Below the pieces are notes generated by a model. It did no database searches, was not told the DNA's origin, and was given only the letters and a program-made list of their open reading frames with translations. Below, in pieces: positions 49,567 to 59,583 of a DNA stretch of 64,000 nt. This DNA comes from Fluoribacter dumoffii NY 23 (lineage in GTDB: Bacteria > Pseudomonadota > Gammaproteobacteria > Legionellales > Legionellaceae), in assembly GCF_000236165.1 (NCBI RefSeq), contig NZ_CM001373.1, forward strand, positions 3,625,574 to 3,689,573, read 5' to 3'. Position numbers and translations under genes: made by a program. Within the stretch, counting starts at the first letter, position 1; each line of letters starts with the position of its first letter.

Positions 49567-50133
49567 TTAATGTATGTATTGAAAAATTTTTACCACTTTA
49601 GTTACACCATTAACCCGCCGTGCAGCATCAACTGCAAGAGCTGCCTGGTGAGCGTTGACGATACCCATGAGGTAAACTACTTTATTTTCGGTAACAATAC
49701 GGATCGAGCCTGATTCAAGGCCTTTTTTCGCCAACAACCGGGTGCGTACCTGACTGGTTATCCAACTGTCTTTCGAACGTTCTGTCAGCGGTATGGGATA
49801 ACCAACGGTTATCTCATTATAAACACGATAAACCCCAGGGGCACCGCGGGCTATTTTTTCCGCTAAATCCCGCAAAGAAGGAGTAGGTGTTTGTCCTACA
49901 AGCAATACGACACGATTAAAGCTGGTTACCAGCACGCGTGAGTCAGCGAATTGACGGTTTGTTACGATGTTTTTATGAATTACATGGAATAATCGCGCGT
50001 CCGCTTCCATGGTAATTACTCCGCGGCGATCATAAACCATTCCCGCAACTGCACCAGTGACTACAGCGGCAACACATCCTGTCAATAAAGAAATCATCAA
50101 AAGAAAAGCGAATGATTTTAATTTGAAGCTCAT
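49567..50133 (-). CDS. dolP: DolP/YraP-like BON-domain lipoprotein
   Basis: A 188-residue lipoprotein with its lipobox in SLLTGC (Cys20) and a start like E. coli YraP (AAVVTGAVAGMVYDRRGV). The first BON repeat contains VLVTSFNRVVLLVGQTPTPS and the second WITSQVRTRLLAKKGLESG...VVYLMGIVNAHQA. In E. coli DolP maintains the outer membrane and binds anionic phospholipid. It lies three bases after diaA, as in the E. coli lpoA-yraN-diaA-yraP group, so this is the more direct orthologue of the pair. Confidence 0.93.
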   Translation of the reverse strand: MSFKLKSFAFLLMISLLTGCVAAVVTGAVAGMVYDRRGVITMEADARLFHVIHKNIVTNRQFADSRVLVTSFNRVVLLVGQTPTPSLRDLAEKIARGAPGVYRVYNEITVGYPIPLTERSKDSWITSQVRTRLLAKKGLESGSIRIVTENKVVYLMGIVNAHQAALAVDAARRVNGVTKVVKIFQYIH

Positions 50134-50136
50134 TTT

Positions 50137-50736
50137 TTACCCCAACACCTGACCAAATAATGATTGGTCAATTAAATCACAAAAGCAGTGCAAGATGAAC
50201 AGGTGCATTTCTCTGATGCGCGCGGAATTATCTGAGGCAACTCGAAGTTCAATATCTTCAGGACCTAAATGATTCGCAAGCACACCGCCATCACGTCCGC
50301 TCAATGCGACTGTATCCATGCCACGTTCGTTTGCAGCATGAAGCGCATGCAGCATACTGTCCGAATTTCCTGAGGTAGTTAATAAAAGCAGTACATCATT
50401 TTCCTGTCCTAATGCCTGGATCTGCCGCGCGAAAACCTGGTTAAAATGATTGTCATTTGCAGAAGAGCTCAGACTGGTAGCATCGATACTTAAATTAATT
50501 ACCGGCAGGGAAGGTCTTTCTACTTCAAATTGATTTAACATGGCGCTGGCAAAATGCATGCAGTTGGCACCTGATCCTCCAATTCCGCACAATAAAATCT
50601 TTCCATCTGCAAGTAAACAATTTACTAAACGTTGCCCAGCCTTGGCAATCAAATCAGATAACGAATCAGCAAGAGCAATTTTTGTTTCTATATTTACCCC
50701 AAAAAGATGCCTTACCCGTTCCTCCATTTGTACCAT
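50137..50736 (-). CDS. diaA: DiaA-like SIS-domain protein (phosphoheptose isomerase family)
   Basis: A 199-residue SIS protein. Key motifs are GIGGSGANCMHFASAMLNQF and LLLTTSGNSDSMLHAL, and the N-terminal helix RVRHLFGVNIETK. E. coli DiaA binds DnaA and promotes timely initiation; GmhA, the paralogous heptose isomerase, is similar. I prefer DiaA because of the neighbourhood (yraN upstream, BON lipoproteins downstream). Start ATG 50736; ATG 50727 is possible. Confidence 0.85.
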   Translation of the reverse strand: MVQMEERVRHLFGVNIETKIALADSLSDLIAKAGQRLVNCLLADGKILLCGIGGSGANCMHFASAMLNQFEVERPSLPVINLSIDATSLSSSANDNHFNQVFARQIQALGQENDVLLLLTTSGNSDSMLHALHAANERGMDTVALSGRDGGVLANHLGPEDIELRVASDNSARIREMHLFILHCFCDLIDQSLFGQVLG

Positions 50737-50848
50737 GATCTTAAACCTCTACTTCATTAAACAATTGCAGCCTGAGTGATAGGAAGTTTAACTCAGGAAA
50801 CCTGAATTATACCCCAGTCAAGGCTACCCTTTACCTGCAAACCGTAAA

Positions 50849-51205
50849 TCAATAATCAGCTCCAAACGCATCCCTTACCCAAGTAATGGTTGCTGATTCT
50901 CCGTCAATGCTGACTACGTCAAAACGCAGCGCAAGTTGGTTATACTTTTGATGTGCCAACATATAATTTGTTGCTGTCTTTAATATTTTTTTTCTTTTAG
51001 CATAAGTAATACTGGCAATACCTCCGCCGAAAAGGGTGGAAACTCGCGAACGAACTTCGATAAAAACAAGGTGCTCTTCGTCACGCATAATTAAATCAAT
51101 TTCTCCCAAGCGGCAACTGTAATTTTGCGTAATTAATTTAAGTCCTTGTTTTTTTAAATAGGCTAAAGCTCTTTCTTCAGCTAAACGTCCTTTTTCCTGC
51201 GTCAT
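50849..51205 (-). CDS. yraN: YraN family protein (UPF0102)
   Basis: A 118-residue protein with a restriction-endonuclease-like fold. The metal-binding pattern is visible in RLGEIDLIMRDEEHLVFIEV and RSR, and TYAKRKKILKTATNYML is a family signature. Its function is unproven. The start is ATG 51205, three bases beyond the lpoA stop; the frame also contains an upstream TTG. Same order as E. coli lpoA-yraN. Confidence 0.93.
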   Translation of the reverse strand: MTQEKGRLAEERALAYLKKQGLKLITQNYSCRLGEIDLIMRDEEHLVFIEVRSRVSTLFGGGIASITYAKRKKILKTATNYMLAHQKYNQLALRFDVVSIDGESATITWVRDAFGADY

Positions 51206-51208
51206 CAA

Positions 51209-53056
51209 TTACACGGTCTCACCCAAAGAATGTGCCAGCCCTTGCCTGAATTTTCCCCATTCCATGACCCGCGCCACATGTTGGGGCGGATTAAGATATA
51301 AAACTCCCTCGCCCTGTTGCGATTGATCTGCGGGAAATAACATCAACTGATTCAATTGAGTGGCCAAAGTATAACTGTCTATTCCTAATGCATACAAACG
51401 ATTATAACTATTAAATTGTTCAGGCCAATTGCGTGTCCCGGCCTGATGTCCGAATACCCAGGGAATATCACAAAAGATTATTCCATCCAAATCCTTATCT
51501 TTCAGAGGATTAGCACTGCCGCTATACACACTGGAGGTAGCGTAAACTGGAATATCCCCTGCATAATAGTAATTAAGCAAAGGCATAATTTGCCGAGCTT
51601 TGGTGGGGTATGCCAAGAGAAAGATCATATCAAAATCCTGTCTACGGCTAATAACAGACTGAATTTTTTGTCCTAATAACTCTTTTATTTTTTTCTCCCG
51701 TTGCTGGCTGTTGCTGATTTGCAAGAAATCCTTCATTTTTTTATTCAAATCGTCATTTAGACCGTATGCAAAGGTATCAACAACACGCCCGCCACTCTTT
51801 TGCCATTGATGCGTAAAGGCTTTGACTACTTCCTTCCCCCAATCATTTCCTGGTGCAATAATTAATGCACGGCTATATCCCTTATTCTTGGCTCTGATTG
51901 CTACCTGAGCAGCTTCATCTGTCGGTGAGAGTCCAAATAAATAAGAATTTTCCTGAACCTGGGTATCCGCATCATTTAACAGTAAAGTCGGTACCGGGTG
52001 CTCCAAGGCAGCTACTATACCCACCTGCGATTTGGTTAACGGCCCCACGACATAATCAGCACCTTCGTTAATTGCTTTTTGATACAAAGAGGCAACATCT
52101 CCTTTATTGGTATCATAGGTTACCACTCGCATGGATTTTTCGCCGCTATTGGTTTTATATGCGGACATAAACCCATCACGTACTGCTGCCCCCGGGCCCT
52201 GTAATGCTCCGCTTAAGGGAAGTAAGAGTGCGACTTGTTTCGGAGGGGTGCGCATCTTGCTCGCAATCGAATCCAAGGGCTTGGGTAAAAAAAGGTTGGC
52301 TGGATGGTTGCTAAAACGAGATTGCCACTGCTGCATAGCCGCCAGCAAAGACTGTGGATTATCACGATACTTGCGAGAAACCAATGCCAGCTGCAGCCAA
52401 CCTTTTACAACGGATTGCTCCGGAGCTTCCGCTGCTAACGTAGTTAATTCAGCCTGGGGAATGCGGGTTAAAGTTAACCACAGGATACGGCGATTATTGG
52501 ATTGACTTTCTTCATCAGGTAATAAAGCTTCAAGTTTTATCCGCTCATTTATTGATGCCAGCGGTTTTTCATTGCTTCGATAGGCTTGGGCCAAAAGCTC
52601 ATGAAACTGAATCGTTTGGTAGGGTGAAAATACTTTTTGTTGTGTTATGGAGGTTAATTTATCTAATGCCAGTTTGGGCCGATCGCGGATGAGATCAATT
52701 TGTGCCAGTAAAAGATTTTTTTCATCCCTAAGGACCGGTGTTAAGTCGGCAGTCTGTGCTAGAATAGCAGCGCCTTGTCGCCATTGACCCTCTGATATTA
52801 AGCGGCCTGCTGCGAAAAGTAACGATTCCTGTTTTTGACTGCCTTCCTGCATTTTAGCCTGGGTAAGGTAACTTGCTGCAGTTTTGGAATAAGGACTTGC
52901 TATTTTTTTCTTCTCAACCTGCGGCTGTATTGTCGGTGTAGGATTTGAAATTTCTGGAGAATTAACTGCTGGAGTACATTGGCAAAGAAAAAAAGTGGAT
53001 GTCAGTAAAAAAAATACACGGATTTTTATTGATTTTATTAACATATTTTCAGACAT
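51209..53056 (-). CDS. lpoA: penicillin-binding protein activator LpoA
   Basis: A 615-residue outer-membrane lipoprotein that activates the peptidoglycan synthase PBP1a. A signal sequence ends at FFLCQC, an atypical lipobox whose final Cys is the likely lipidation site. The N-terminal domain is TPR-like helices (YLTQAKMQEGSQKQESLLF, PYQTIQFHELLAQAY). The C-terminal domain, from about residue 275 (QVALLLPLSGALQGPGAAV), has a periplasmic-binding fold with VVGPLTKSQV and GIDSYTLATQL. Divergent from rsmI by 30 bases and followed directly by yraN. Confidence 0.95.
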   Translation of the reverse strand: MSENMLIKSIKIRVFFLLTSTFFLCQCTPAVNSPEISNPTPTIQPQVEKKKIASPYSKTAASYLTQAKMQEGSQKQESLLFAAGRLISEGQWRQGAAILAQTADLTPVLRDEKNLLLAQIDLIRDRPKLALDKLTSITQQKVFSPYQTIQFHELLAQAYRSNEKPLASINERIKLEALLPDEESQSNNRRILWLTLTRIPQAELTTLAAEAPEQSVVKGWLQLALVSRKYRDNPQSLLAAMQQWQSRFSNHPANLFLPKPLDSIASKMRTPPKQVALLLPLSGALQGPGAAVRDGFMSAYKTNSGEKSMRVVTYDTNKGDVASLYQKAINEGADYVVGPLTKSQVGIVAALEHPVPTLLLNDADTQVQENSYLFGLSPTDEAAQVAIRAKNKGYSRALIIAPGNDWGKEVVKAFTHQWQKSGGRVVDTFAYGLNDDLNKKMKDFLQISNSQQREKKIKELLGQKIQSVISRRQDFDMIFLLAYPTKARQIMPLLNYYYAGDIPVYATSSVYSGSANPLKDKDLDGIIFCDIPWVFGHQAGTRNWPEQFNSYNRLYALGIDSYTLATQLNQLMLFPADQSQQGEGVLYLNPPQHVARVMEWGKFRQGLAHSLGETV

Positions 53057-53086
53057 TGAATGGGCAATAACGCAAGAGGATAAACC

Positions 53087-53944
53087 ATGACTAACTCACT
53101 AGCAACAGGCATAGGAACTCTCTATATCGTTGCCACTCCAATAGGAAACCGTGAAGATATTACCTTTAGAGCATTAGAAGTACTTAAGTCAGTTGATTTA
53201 ATTTTAGCCGAGGATACTCGCCATTCCCTGCAACTACTGAGTGCTTTAGGTATAAAAAACCGTCTTGAATCACTGCATGCACATAATGAAAATGATAAAA
53301 GCAATCAGATTATCGATTATTTGTTGGCGGGACAATCTATCGCCTTGATTAGCGATGCCGGCACCCCGTTAATTAGCGATCCTGGTTTTTTATTAGTCAA
53401 ACTAGCACGGCAACAGCATATCCCTGTTACTCCTATTCCAGGTGCGTGCGCATTAATTACAGCTCTTTGTGCTGCAGGTATTCCTTGTGATTCGTTCCTG
53501 TTTCTCGGTTTCCTTCCCGCCAAACACCAAGCGCGAATAAGCAAACTGAAATCTTTGATCACAGAGCCTCATACTTTGATTTTTTATGAATCAACCCATC
53601 GCATATTGGAGTGCATTGATGATATGAGCGAGATTTTTGGTCAATCCTGCGAGATCGTTCTTGCAAAAGAATTAACTAAAACTTTTGAACGCTTTATCAA
53701 TGGTACTTTAAAGGAGGTTAAGGATTGGCTTTTGAGAGAACCAGCACATGTAAAAGGCGAATTTGTTTTGCTTGTTCCTCCGCGGCCGGCAGTGATTGAA
53801 CCTGGTGCGGATGAGAAGCTCCTTGAAATATTATTGAAGGAACTGCCGCTGAAACAAGCAGTAACCATCGCCTGTAAACTGAGCAATAGAAGTAAAAATG
53901 AATTGTATGAAAAGGCATTAGCGATAAAAAATCAATCCAGTTAG
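53087..53944 (+). CDS. rsmI: 16S rRNA 2-prime-O-methyltransferase RsmI
   Basis: A 285-residue tetrapyrrole-methylase-fold enzyme that methylates C1402 of 16S rRNA in the decoding centre, using SAM. The N-terminal signature is LYIVATPIGNREDITFRAL and AEDTRHSLQLL. The SAM site is ALISDAGTPLISDPG, and GFLPAKHQARISKLK, the ELTKTFERF motif and the KGEFVLLV strand follow. It is divergent from lpoA, the arrangement also found in E. coli (yraL/lpoA). Confidence 0.97.
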   Translation: MTNSLATGIGTLYIVATPIGNREDITFRALEVLKSVDLILAEDTRHSLQLLSALGIKNRLESLHAHNENDKSNQIIDYLLAGQSIALISDAGTPLISDPGFLLVKLARQQHIPVTPIPGACALITALCAAGIPCDSFLFLGFLPAKHQARISKLKSLITEPHTLIFYESTHRILECIDDMSEIFGQSCEIVLAKELTKTFERFINGTLKEVKDWLLREPAHVKGEFVLLVPPRPAVIEPGADEKLLEILLKELPLKQAVTIACKLSNRSKNELYEKALAIKNQSS

Positions 53945-53993
53945 CCTTCCTGGCTTATTACTCTGGATTAGCGCAGTGAAATTCGCTATTTAT

Positions 53994-54010
53994 GGGAAAT
54001 CGGATTTCCC
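53994..54010. terminator. stem-loop between convergent genes
   Basis: GGGAAAT (53994-54000) and ATTTCCC (54004-54010) form a 7-bp perfect stem with a three-base loop, between the ends of rsmI and the CAAX-type gene. Short and without a strong T-run. Confidence 0.4.
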
Positions 54011-54030
54011 TGCGCCCATTCTTTAATGGA

Positions 54031-55608
54031 TTACATGACGCAACAGTTAGATTCATCAATCTCGTCGTAATCATCTTCTATCTTCTCTTCCGTAGGTGCC
54101 GCTAAAGCTGCAAGCTGAGCTTGTTTTTTACTGTTATGCTGATCATAGGCATGGTAAATCTCATACCCCATGTACATTACAGATAAAGCTACAGCTGCTG
54201 GCCAACATACAGCGAAGGTTGCAATCAACAGAGTAGGCATCACCGTATTTTTTATCATGGTGAAAATAAAATCATTACGTGCTGCTTCATATTCTTTCAG
54301 TGCAATATCAACACCTAGTCCTGTTCTTTTGGCTTCTTCTAGGCGGAGGCTTTTTTCCTCATAAGTTGAAAATGCACCGGAAGAAAGGTACATGGCAACG
54401 GCAATAGTACACACAAAGAAACAAGCAACAGGTATACCTGGTCCTGTCAAGAACAGCGAAGCTGAAAATCCAAGCATTAATAAAGCAGCAGCCGAAGCAT
54501 TAAAATAGAAGGTTGCCTGTTTTGTTTGCCAATCTATTTCAGCTTCTTTAATTTGCCGGAGGAGCATCGTTTTATGGAGCTCGATATCCATGCCACTAAA
54601 ATTTTCCGGATGTTCATCGAGTTTTCTCAATTGTTTTTCATAATATTCCTTCTGTGCCAAATACTCCTGTTTTGCCAAATGACATTTATATAAAGCCATA
54701 CACACATCAAAGCCTAAAAAGACTGCGGTGGTTATTCCGGCAGTAAAATCAGAGATGTGGGTGATGTGATTAAAATTAGTGATAAAGTTTACTGTTGCCC
54801 ACACCAGGTCGTTGGCAAAATTACAATGGCGCTTGTACAACTCATTTTTAAAACGGGCCCATATTTCCTCAGGAGTATTTTTTCCTTCTCCCAGTTCGGA
54901 AGGGAAAAAGGTATGGCGGATTAATAAACCAAAATCAATCGCAAAACGCATTAAAAACAAGCCCACACTAAAATAATTGAGTAAGCCATTGGGCGCTTTT
55001 ATGAAGTCGATTATTTTATCAGCATCTGTATGCGTACCTAAAATAGCATCCAGTTTTTCCAGGATTTGCAGCTCTTTGGCTAAAGCAAAACCCGAGGTTA
55101 AGGTTAAACGGCAAAACACCCAATAAACACGACATAAATTTAAGTAAGCAACGTAGTCTCGTATTTGGGATAAGTGTGCCGGTGCCTTGGCCAAATTACG
55201 AAATCCCTTGATAAAACTATTTTTTAACGAGTCGATAAATTCGTCTTCGTTTTTTTTGTCTTCTTTTTGTTTTAACAACTGTTTCTTAATTTGTTGCTTG
55301 ATTTCGCTATAATCAGCTTGTTTACCGTAATTTGAATAGGCTTTGTAAAAGTTTTCCAAGAGGGTTGCGCAATAGTAGCAATAGATCCAAAAAGCTCTAT
55401 TATTTTCATCTTTGTGTTTTTGCAGCAGGGCAAACATTTGGGTGAATTCTGTTTCCAGAATTTTATGGTTTTCCAGGATTTTGCTATATTCTACTGACTC
55501 AGCCTTTCTTTCAATGTCTAAAGTTGTTTTAAACTGTTGATTATGAAGCTGCATAAAAAACTGGTTCTTATCGGCAATCATCCCCTCAGTTTGTTTTGAA
55601 AAAGCCAT
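54031..55608 (-). CDS. multi-membrane-segment protein with E-block and C-terminal CAAX box, candidate effector
   Basis: A 525-residue protein from ATG 55608 with GAGG upstream. Residues 1-200 are charged and helical, with a basic coiled region (KQQIKKQLLKQKEDKK). Hydrophobic segments follow near 210-230, 300-318, 380-425 and 455-490. The tail reads APTEEKIEDDYDEIDE, an acidic stretch of the kind called an E-block in Dot/Icm substrates, and the last four residues are C-C-V-M. A Cys four from the end with two mostly aliphatic positions and terminal Met is a CAAX box of the farnesyl type, which host prenyltransferases use to anchor some Legionella effectors. No enzyme motif is visible. Effector status is inference. 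Confidence 0.65.
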   Translation of the reverse strand: MAFSKQTEGMIADKNQFFMQLHNQQFKTTLDIERKAESVEYSKILENHKILETEFTQMFALLQKHKDENNRAFWIYCYYCATLLENFYKAYSNYGKQADYSEIKQQIKKQLLKQKEDKKNEDEFIDSLKNSFIKGFRNLAKAPAHLSQIRDYVAYLNLCRVYWVFCRLTLTSGFALAKELQILEKLDAILGTHTDADKIIDFIKAPNGLLNYFSVGLFLMRFAIDFGLLIRHTFFPSELGEGKNTPEEIWARFKNELYKRHCNFANDLVWATVNFITNFNHITHISDFTAGITTAVFLGFDVCMALYKCHLAKQEYLAQKEYYEKQLRKLDEHPENFSGMDIELHKTMLLRQIKEAEIDWQTKQATFYFNASAAALLMLGFSASLFLTGPGIPVACFFVCTIAVAMYLSSGAFSTYEEKSLRLEEAKRTGLGVDIALKEYEAARNDFIFTMIKNTVMPTLLIATFAVCWPAAVALSVMYMGYEIYHAYDQHNSKKQAQLAALAAPTEEKIEDDYDEIDESNCCVM

Positions 55609-55850
55609 TGCAACCTCACAAAAAATATACAGTAAGTTTTATTTCTAAATACGGTATCACTTGCTTTTAAATTTGACAAGATTTTTTGTTTCTTTTTTTA
55701 TCATAATGTTTCAAAACGGTAAAATTTTTACAAAAAAGTAAAGAATGTATCGGTTTTATAAATTTTTTTCCCTATATAAAACAAGTAAATAGGAAAAAAT
55801 AGGAAACTTGTGAATTTTTGGGTGGAATGCAGGAAATTGGCTCTCGATCC

Positions 55851-57215
55851 TTATTTGCCGATACAAAAACTGGAAAAAATACGTCCTAATAAATCATCGG
55901 AACTGAACTCGCCTGTAATTTCGCATAAACATTGGTGTGCTTGACGTAGGTCTTCTGCCAATAACTCTCCCGCACGATGCTCCGTCAGCTGTTGTTGTCC
56001 GGTAACAAGCAAGTTTTTTGCTTCATCTAATGCAAGCAAATGGCGCCTTCTGGCAATAAAGTGTCCTTCATTAGGCTGGTAGCCTACCACCATTTTTATC
56101 ACTTGCTTCAAACCATCAATTCCCTCACCTGATTTTGCAGACAGATAAACGGTATGGCCATGTATTTCTGCAGATCGCTCTAAAGTATCAATTTTATTGA
56201 ACACTGTGATAATGGGAACTTCCGGAGGTAATGCAGATTTAATTTCCTGGGATAAGGAATAATGGTGTTCCAAGTCATTCATATCCACAACCAATAAAAC
56301 ACAATCTGCCTTTTTTAGTTCTTGCCATGCCCGCTTGATTCCTTCTTTTTCAACTGGATCATCAGAATCACGCAAGCCGGCAGTATCTATGATATGCAGC
56401 GGGATATCATCCAATAAAATATGTTCGCGCATAATATCCCGGGTAGTTCCGGCAATTTCGGTAACGATTGCGACATCCCGTCCTGCCAGACAATTGATTA
56501 AAGTTGATTTACCAGCATTAGGCCGCCCGGCAATAACCACCGATAAACCTTCGCGCAAGATAACTCCCTGATTGGCTTGTGCACGTATTTCTTCCAATTC
56601 AGTTAAAATATTCGTTAATAAGTGAGCTACTTTTCCATCATTGAGAAAATCAATTTCTTCATCTGGAAAATCGATTGCTGCCTCTACATACAAACGTAAA
56701 TAAATAATTTTTTCATTTAGTTGATTTATTTTATTTGAAAATTCACCTTGTAATGACTTTAATGCCATGCGTGCTGCAGTTTGTGAACTGGCTTGTATTA
56801 AATCAGCTATTGCTTCTGCTTGCGTCAAATCAATTTTGTCGTTTAAAAAAGCGCGTTCTGAAAACTCTCCTGGCCTGGCCATCCGCGCGCCAAGCTGAAT
56901 GCAAGCTTTGGTGAGCATATCCAAAACCACAGGAGATCCATGAGCCTGGATTTCAATAACATCCTCTCCGGTGAAAGAGTGGGGGGCTTTAAAATAAATC
57001 ATTATTCCCTGATCAATTAAGGAATGGGGAGGGGTCAATATCTCTTTTTCTGAAATTGAATAAAAAGAACAAAATGTAGCCAAGCGAGGATTTAATGTTT
57101 TATTGCCATTAAGAGAAACAGCAATGGAATAGGCTTGCGGTCCTGATAAGCGGATAATTCCTACCCCACCTCTTCCTGGTGGGGTAGCTATGGCTACGAT
57201 GGTATCTGCAGTCAT
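55851..57215 (-). CDS. mnmE: tRNA-modifying GTPase MnmE
   Basis: A 454-residue protein that with MnmG installs the carboxymethylaminomethyl group on U34 of several tRNAs. Landmarks in order: N-terminal [19 protein letters not shown], the tetrahydrofolate-binding helical region [19 protein letters not shown], the G-domain P-loop [10 protein letters not shown], switch II as [14 protein letters not shown], and the C-terminal CIGK motif (SFCIGK) needed for chemistry. Its ATG abuts the yidC stop with no gap. Confidence 0.98.
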   Translation of the reverse strand: MTADTIVAIATPPGRGGVGIIRLSGPQAYSIAVSLNGNKTLNPRLATFCSFYSISEKEILTPPHSLIDQGIMIYFKAPHSFTGEDVIEIQAHGSPVVLDMLTKACIQLGARMARPGEFSERAFLNDKIDLTQAEAIADLIQASSQTAARMALKSLQGEFSNKINQLNEKIIYLRLYVEAAIDFPDEEIDFLNDGKVAHLLTNILTELEEIRAQANQGVILREGLSVVIAGRPNAGKSTLINCLAGRDVAIVTEIAGTTRDIMREHILLDDIPLHIIDTAGLRDSDDPVEKEGIKRAWQELKKADCVLLVVDMNDLEHHYSLSQEIKSALPPEVPIITVFNKIDTLERSAEIHGHTVYLSAKSGEGIDGLKQVIKMVVGYQPNEGHFIARRRHLLALDEAKNLLVTGQQQLTEHRAGELLAEDLRQAHQCLCEITGEFSSDDLLGRIFSSFCIGK

Positions 57216-58889
57216 TTATTTAGCTGTAACCAGTTTTTTTGCTGGCTTTTCATCAGAGTATTTACGGGTAATATACCATTGTTGCAAGATAGACAAGGTA
57301 TTATTCACAATCCAGTACAATACCAACCCGGCTGGGAAATTCCAGAACAAGCCTGTAAATAATACAGGTAAAAACATCATGACTTTCGCTTGCATCGGAT
57401 CAGGAGGTGCTGGGTTTAATTTTTGCTGAACCAGCATTGTAGCCCCCATAATCAGGGGCAATACATGATAGGGATCTGCTGAGGCAAGATCTTTAATCCA
57501 GAAGATAAATGGAGCTTGTCTTAATTCGACACTTTCCAATAAAACCCAATATAAAGCGATAAAAACCGGGATTTGAATCAAAATAGGCAAACAACCACCT
57601 AAAGGATTTACCTTCTCCTGTTTGTAAAGCTCCATAGTTGCCTGGCTTATTTTTGCTTTATCATCCCCATAACGCTCACGCAAGGCCTGGAGCTTGGGCT
57701 GTAATTTGCGCATGCCAGCCATTGATTTATAGCTGGCAGCTGACAATCGATAAAATGCCAGTTTAATTAATACAGTCACTAAAACGATAGACCAGCCCCA
57801 ATTGCCGATAAAATTATAAATGGCTTTCATTAAGGAGAATAATAGGGAAGATAAAAACCATAAAATTCCATAATCGACTGTTAAATCCAGTGAAGGGGCA
57901 ATATTTTTTAATACACTGGTAATTTCGGGTCCTACATATAATTTGGCGCCGACTGTTTTTTGCTCGTCAGGTTTCAGGGTAATGGGTTGGCTTACTGCGC
58001 CAATGGTATAATCATTATTTGATGCGCGCGTATAAAATTTATTATTTGCATCTGCAGGCGGAATCCAGGCACTTAAAAAATAATGCTGTTGCATAGCCAC
58101 CCAGCCGCCTTTACTGTCCACATCCAGATTTGCTTTATTCATATCGCTAAAGCTCACTTTTTGATAGCGGTGTTTTCCTGGCTCTGAGTAGGAGGCTCCT
58201 GTGTAGGATCCTACATGAAATACACTGGATTTATCTTCTTTAGGCGAACTACGTAACAACTGGGTATTTAAATAACCGGTCCAATCATTGTTGCCTTTGT
58301 TTGCAATTTTATAATTTACCTCAATAAGATAGCTGCCTTTGGTAAAAATAAATTGCTTTTCGACATCAAGCCCTTCGGCATTTTTACCGGTGAGAGTGAC
58401 GATTAATTGCTTTTGCTCAGGTCCCAATTCATAGCTTTTCTGTGAGGTTGTAAAATTAAAATCAAGTGACTGGACATTTTGTCCTGAGGCAACAAAAATG
58501 TTGCTGTTTGCTACATAACGCTCACTGGCTTGATTTTGTAAAAGAAGGAACGGTTTGTTTTTTTCATCCACGCTCTGGGGGTACTCAAGGAGTTCTGCTG
58601 AAACAACATCTCCTTGTTGAGGATCAATTGCTACATCCAAAACATCGGTTTTAGCATGAATTAACTGCTCATTGGTATTTTTAGTTTGTACAAGCTCAGG
58701 GTTTGCAGGTGTTGATGTCGGCGTACTGGATGGTGCTACTTGTGGCAACAATGGCTGCCCACTGGTTTGCTGACTGCGCGCAAGTTCAGTTGACACCGCT
58801 TTAGGAGGATAATCTACTTGCCAGGCATTCCAAAGAGATAAACCAACCAGCGCAAGCGCCATGTATAAAATAATACGTCTTATATCCAT
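57216..58889 (-). CDS. yidC: membrane protein insertase YidC
   Basis: A 557-residue inner-membrane insertase (E. coli 548). N-terminal TM1 ([15 protein letters not shown]), then a large periplasmic beta-sandwich, then the conserved five-helix core with [38 protein letters not shown] and [19 protein letters not shown]. The ATG overlaps the yidD stop by one base (TGATG), signalling translational coupling. The basic tail [10 protein letters not shown] is shorter than in some relatives. Confidence 0.97.
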   Translation of the reverse strand: MDIRRIILYMALALVGLSLWNAWQVDYPPKAVSTELARSQQTSGQPLLPQVAPSSTPTSTPANPELVQTKNTNEQLIHAKTDVLDVAIDPQQGDVVSAELLEYPQSVDEKNKPFLLLQNQASERYVANSNIFVASGQNVQSLDFNFTTSQKSYELGPEQKQLIVTLTGKNAEGLDVEKQFIFTKGSYLIEVNYKIANKGNNDWTGYLNTQLLRSSPKEDKSSVFHVGSYTGASYSEPGKHRYQKVSFSDMNKANLDVDSKGGWVAMQQHYFLSAWIPPADANNKFYTRASNNDYTIGAVSQPITLKPDEQKTVGAKLYVGPEITSVLKNIAPSLDLTVDYGILWFLSSLLFSLMKAIYNFIGNWGWSIVLVTVLIKLAFYRLSAASYKSMAGMRKLQPKLQALRERYGDDKAKISQATMELYKQEKVNPLGGCLPILIQIPVFIALYWVLLESVELRQAPFIFWIKDLASADPYHVLPLIMGATMLVQQKLNPAPPDPMQAKVMMFLPVLFTGLFWNFPAGLVLYWIVNNTLSILQQWYITRKYSDEKPAKKLVTAK

Positions 58890-59137
58890 CAATGATTCTC
58901 GTTGTTGGGGAGTACAGGATCATAGCCACCGCGTGACCAAGGATGACATCGCAATACTCTTTTAAAAGCCATCCATAAACCTTTGGTTATGCCACATTGT
59001 AGGATAGCGCTTTCAGCATATTGTGAACAACTTGGGTAATAACGGCAACTTGGCTTTAACAAGGGACTAATCAAATATTTATACAGTTTGATGGGTAAAC
59101 AAACTATTTTTCGTAACATGAGATTAATTTGTTCCAT
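58889..59137 (-). CDS. yidD: membrane protein insertion efficiency factor YidD
   Basis: An 82-residue protein with the family core [20 protein letters not shown] and [15 protein letters not shown]. It sits at the inner membrane and assists YidC-dependent insertion. The gene overlaps rnpA by 34 bases in a different frame. A shorter start at 59119 (MLRKIV) is equally plausible. Confidence 0.93.
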   Translation of the reverse strand: MEQINLMLRKIVCLPIKLYKYLISPLLKPSCRYYPSCSQYAESAILQCGITKGLWMAFKRVLRCHPWSRGGYDPVLPNNENH

Positions 59138-59448
59138 GTTTTGCCCATTCTAGCGTTTATAATTGAATTTGCTTGTTTTGCTACGCCTTGTCTTGCTAAA
59201 AAAACCACGTCGACTGCAGGTAATTCTTTTTGTCGAAAGCTTTCTCTTAACAGCCGTTTAATACGATTTCGATCATGAGCTTTTGCTATCACTTTTTTGG
59301 ATAGCGCCAGCCCAAGTCGAGCATAACCTAAATTATTCTCTCGAAAGAGAACGATAAATTCGGATGTTACTATTTTTTTTGCTTGTTCAAACACATGATT
59401 ATAATCTTTTTTTGTTAATAATCTCTGTGTTTTTTTAAATGCAAACAC
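59104..59448 (-). CDS. rnpA: RNase P protein component
   Basis: A 114-residue basic protein that helps the RNase P RNA bind precursor tRNA. It begins [15 protein letters not shown] and carries the signature [14 protein letters not shown]. The start is GTG 59448, directly against the rpmH stop. The C-terminus overlaps yidD. Confidence 0.96.
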   Translation of the reverse strand: MFAFKKTQRLLTKKDYNHVFEQAKKIVTSEFIVLFRENNLGYARLGLALSKKVIAKAHDRNRIKRLLRESFRQKELPAVDVVFLARQGVAKQANSIINARMGKTWNKLISCYEK

Positions 59449-59583
59449 TTATGCAGACAAACGCTTACGGCCTTTGGCACGACGACGTTTAATTACTAAT
59501 CTACCTGCACGGGTAGCCATACGCTCGCGAAAACCATGATCACGTTTGCGTTTTAAATTACTGGGTTGAAAGGTACGTTTCAT
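59449..59583 (-). CDS. rpmH: 50S ribosomal protein L34
   Basis: A 44-residue protein, the usual L34 length. It starts [18 protein letters not shown] and ends KGRKRLSA, matching the family throughout. ATG 59583. First gene of the rpmH-rnpA-yidD-yidC-mnmE cluster and expressed from the promoter at 59617-59645. Confidence 0.99.
   Translation of the reverse strand: MKRTFQPSNLKRKRDHGFRERMATRAGRLVIKRRRAKGRKRLSA

Noticed and set aside
53057..53086. RNase P RNA gene between lpoA and rsmI
   Set aside because: The gap is only 30 bases, too short for rnpB.
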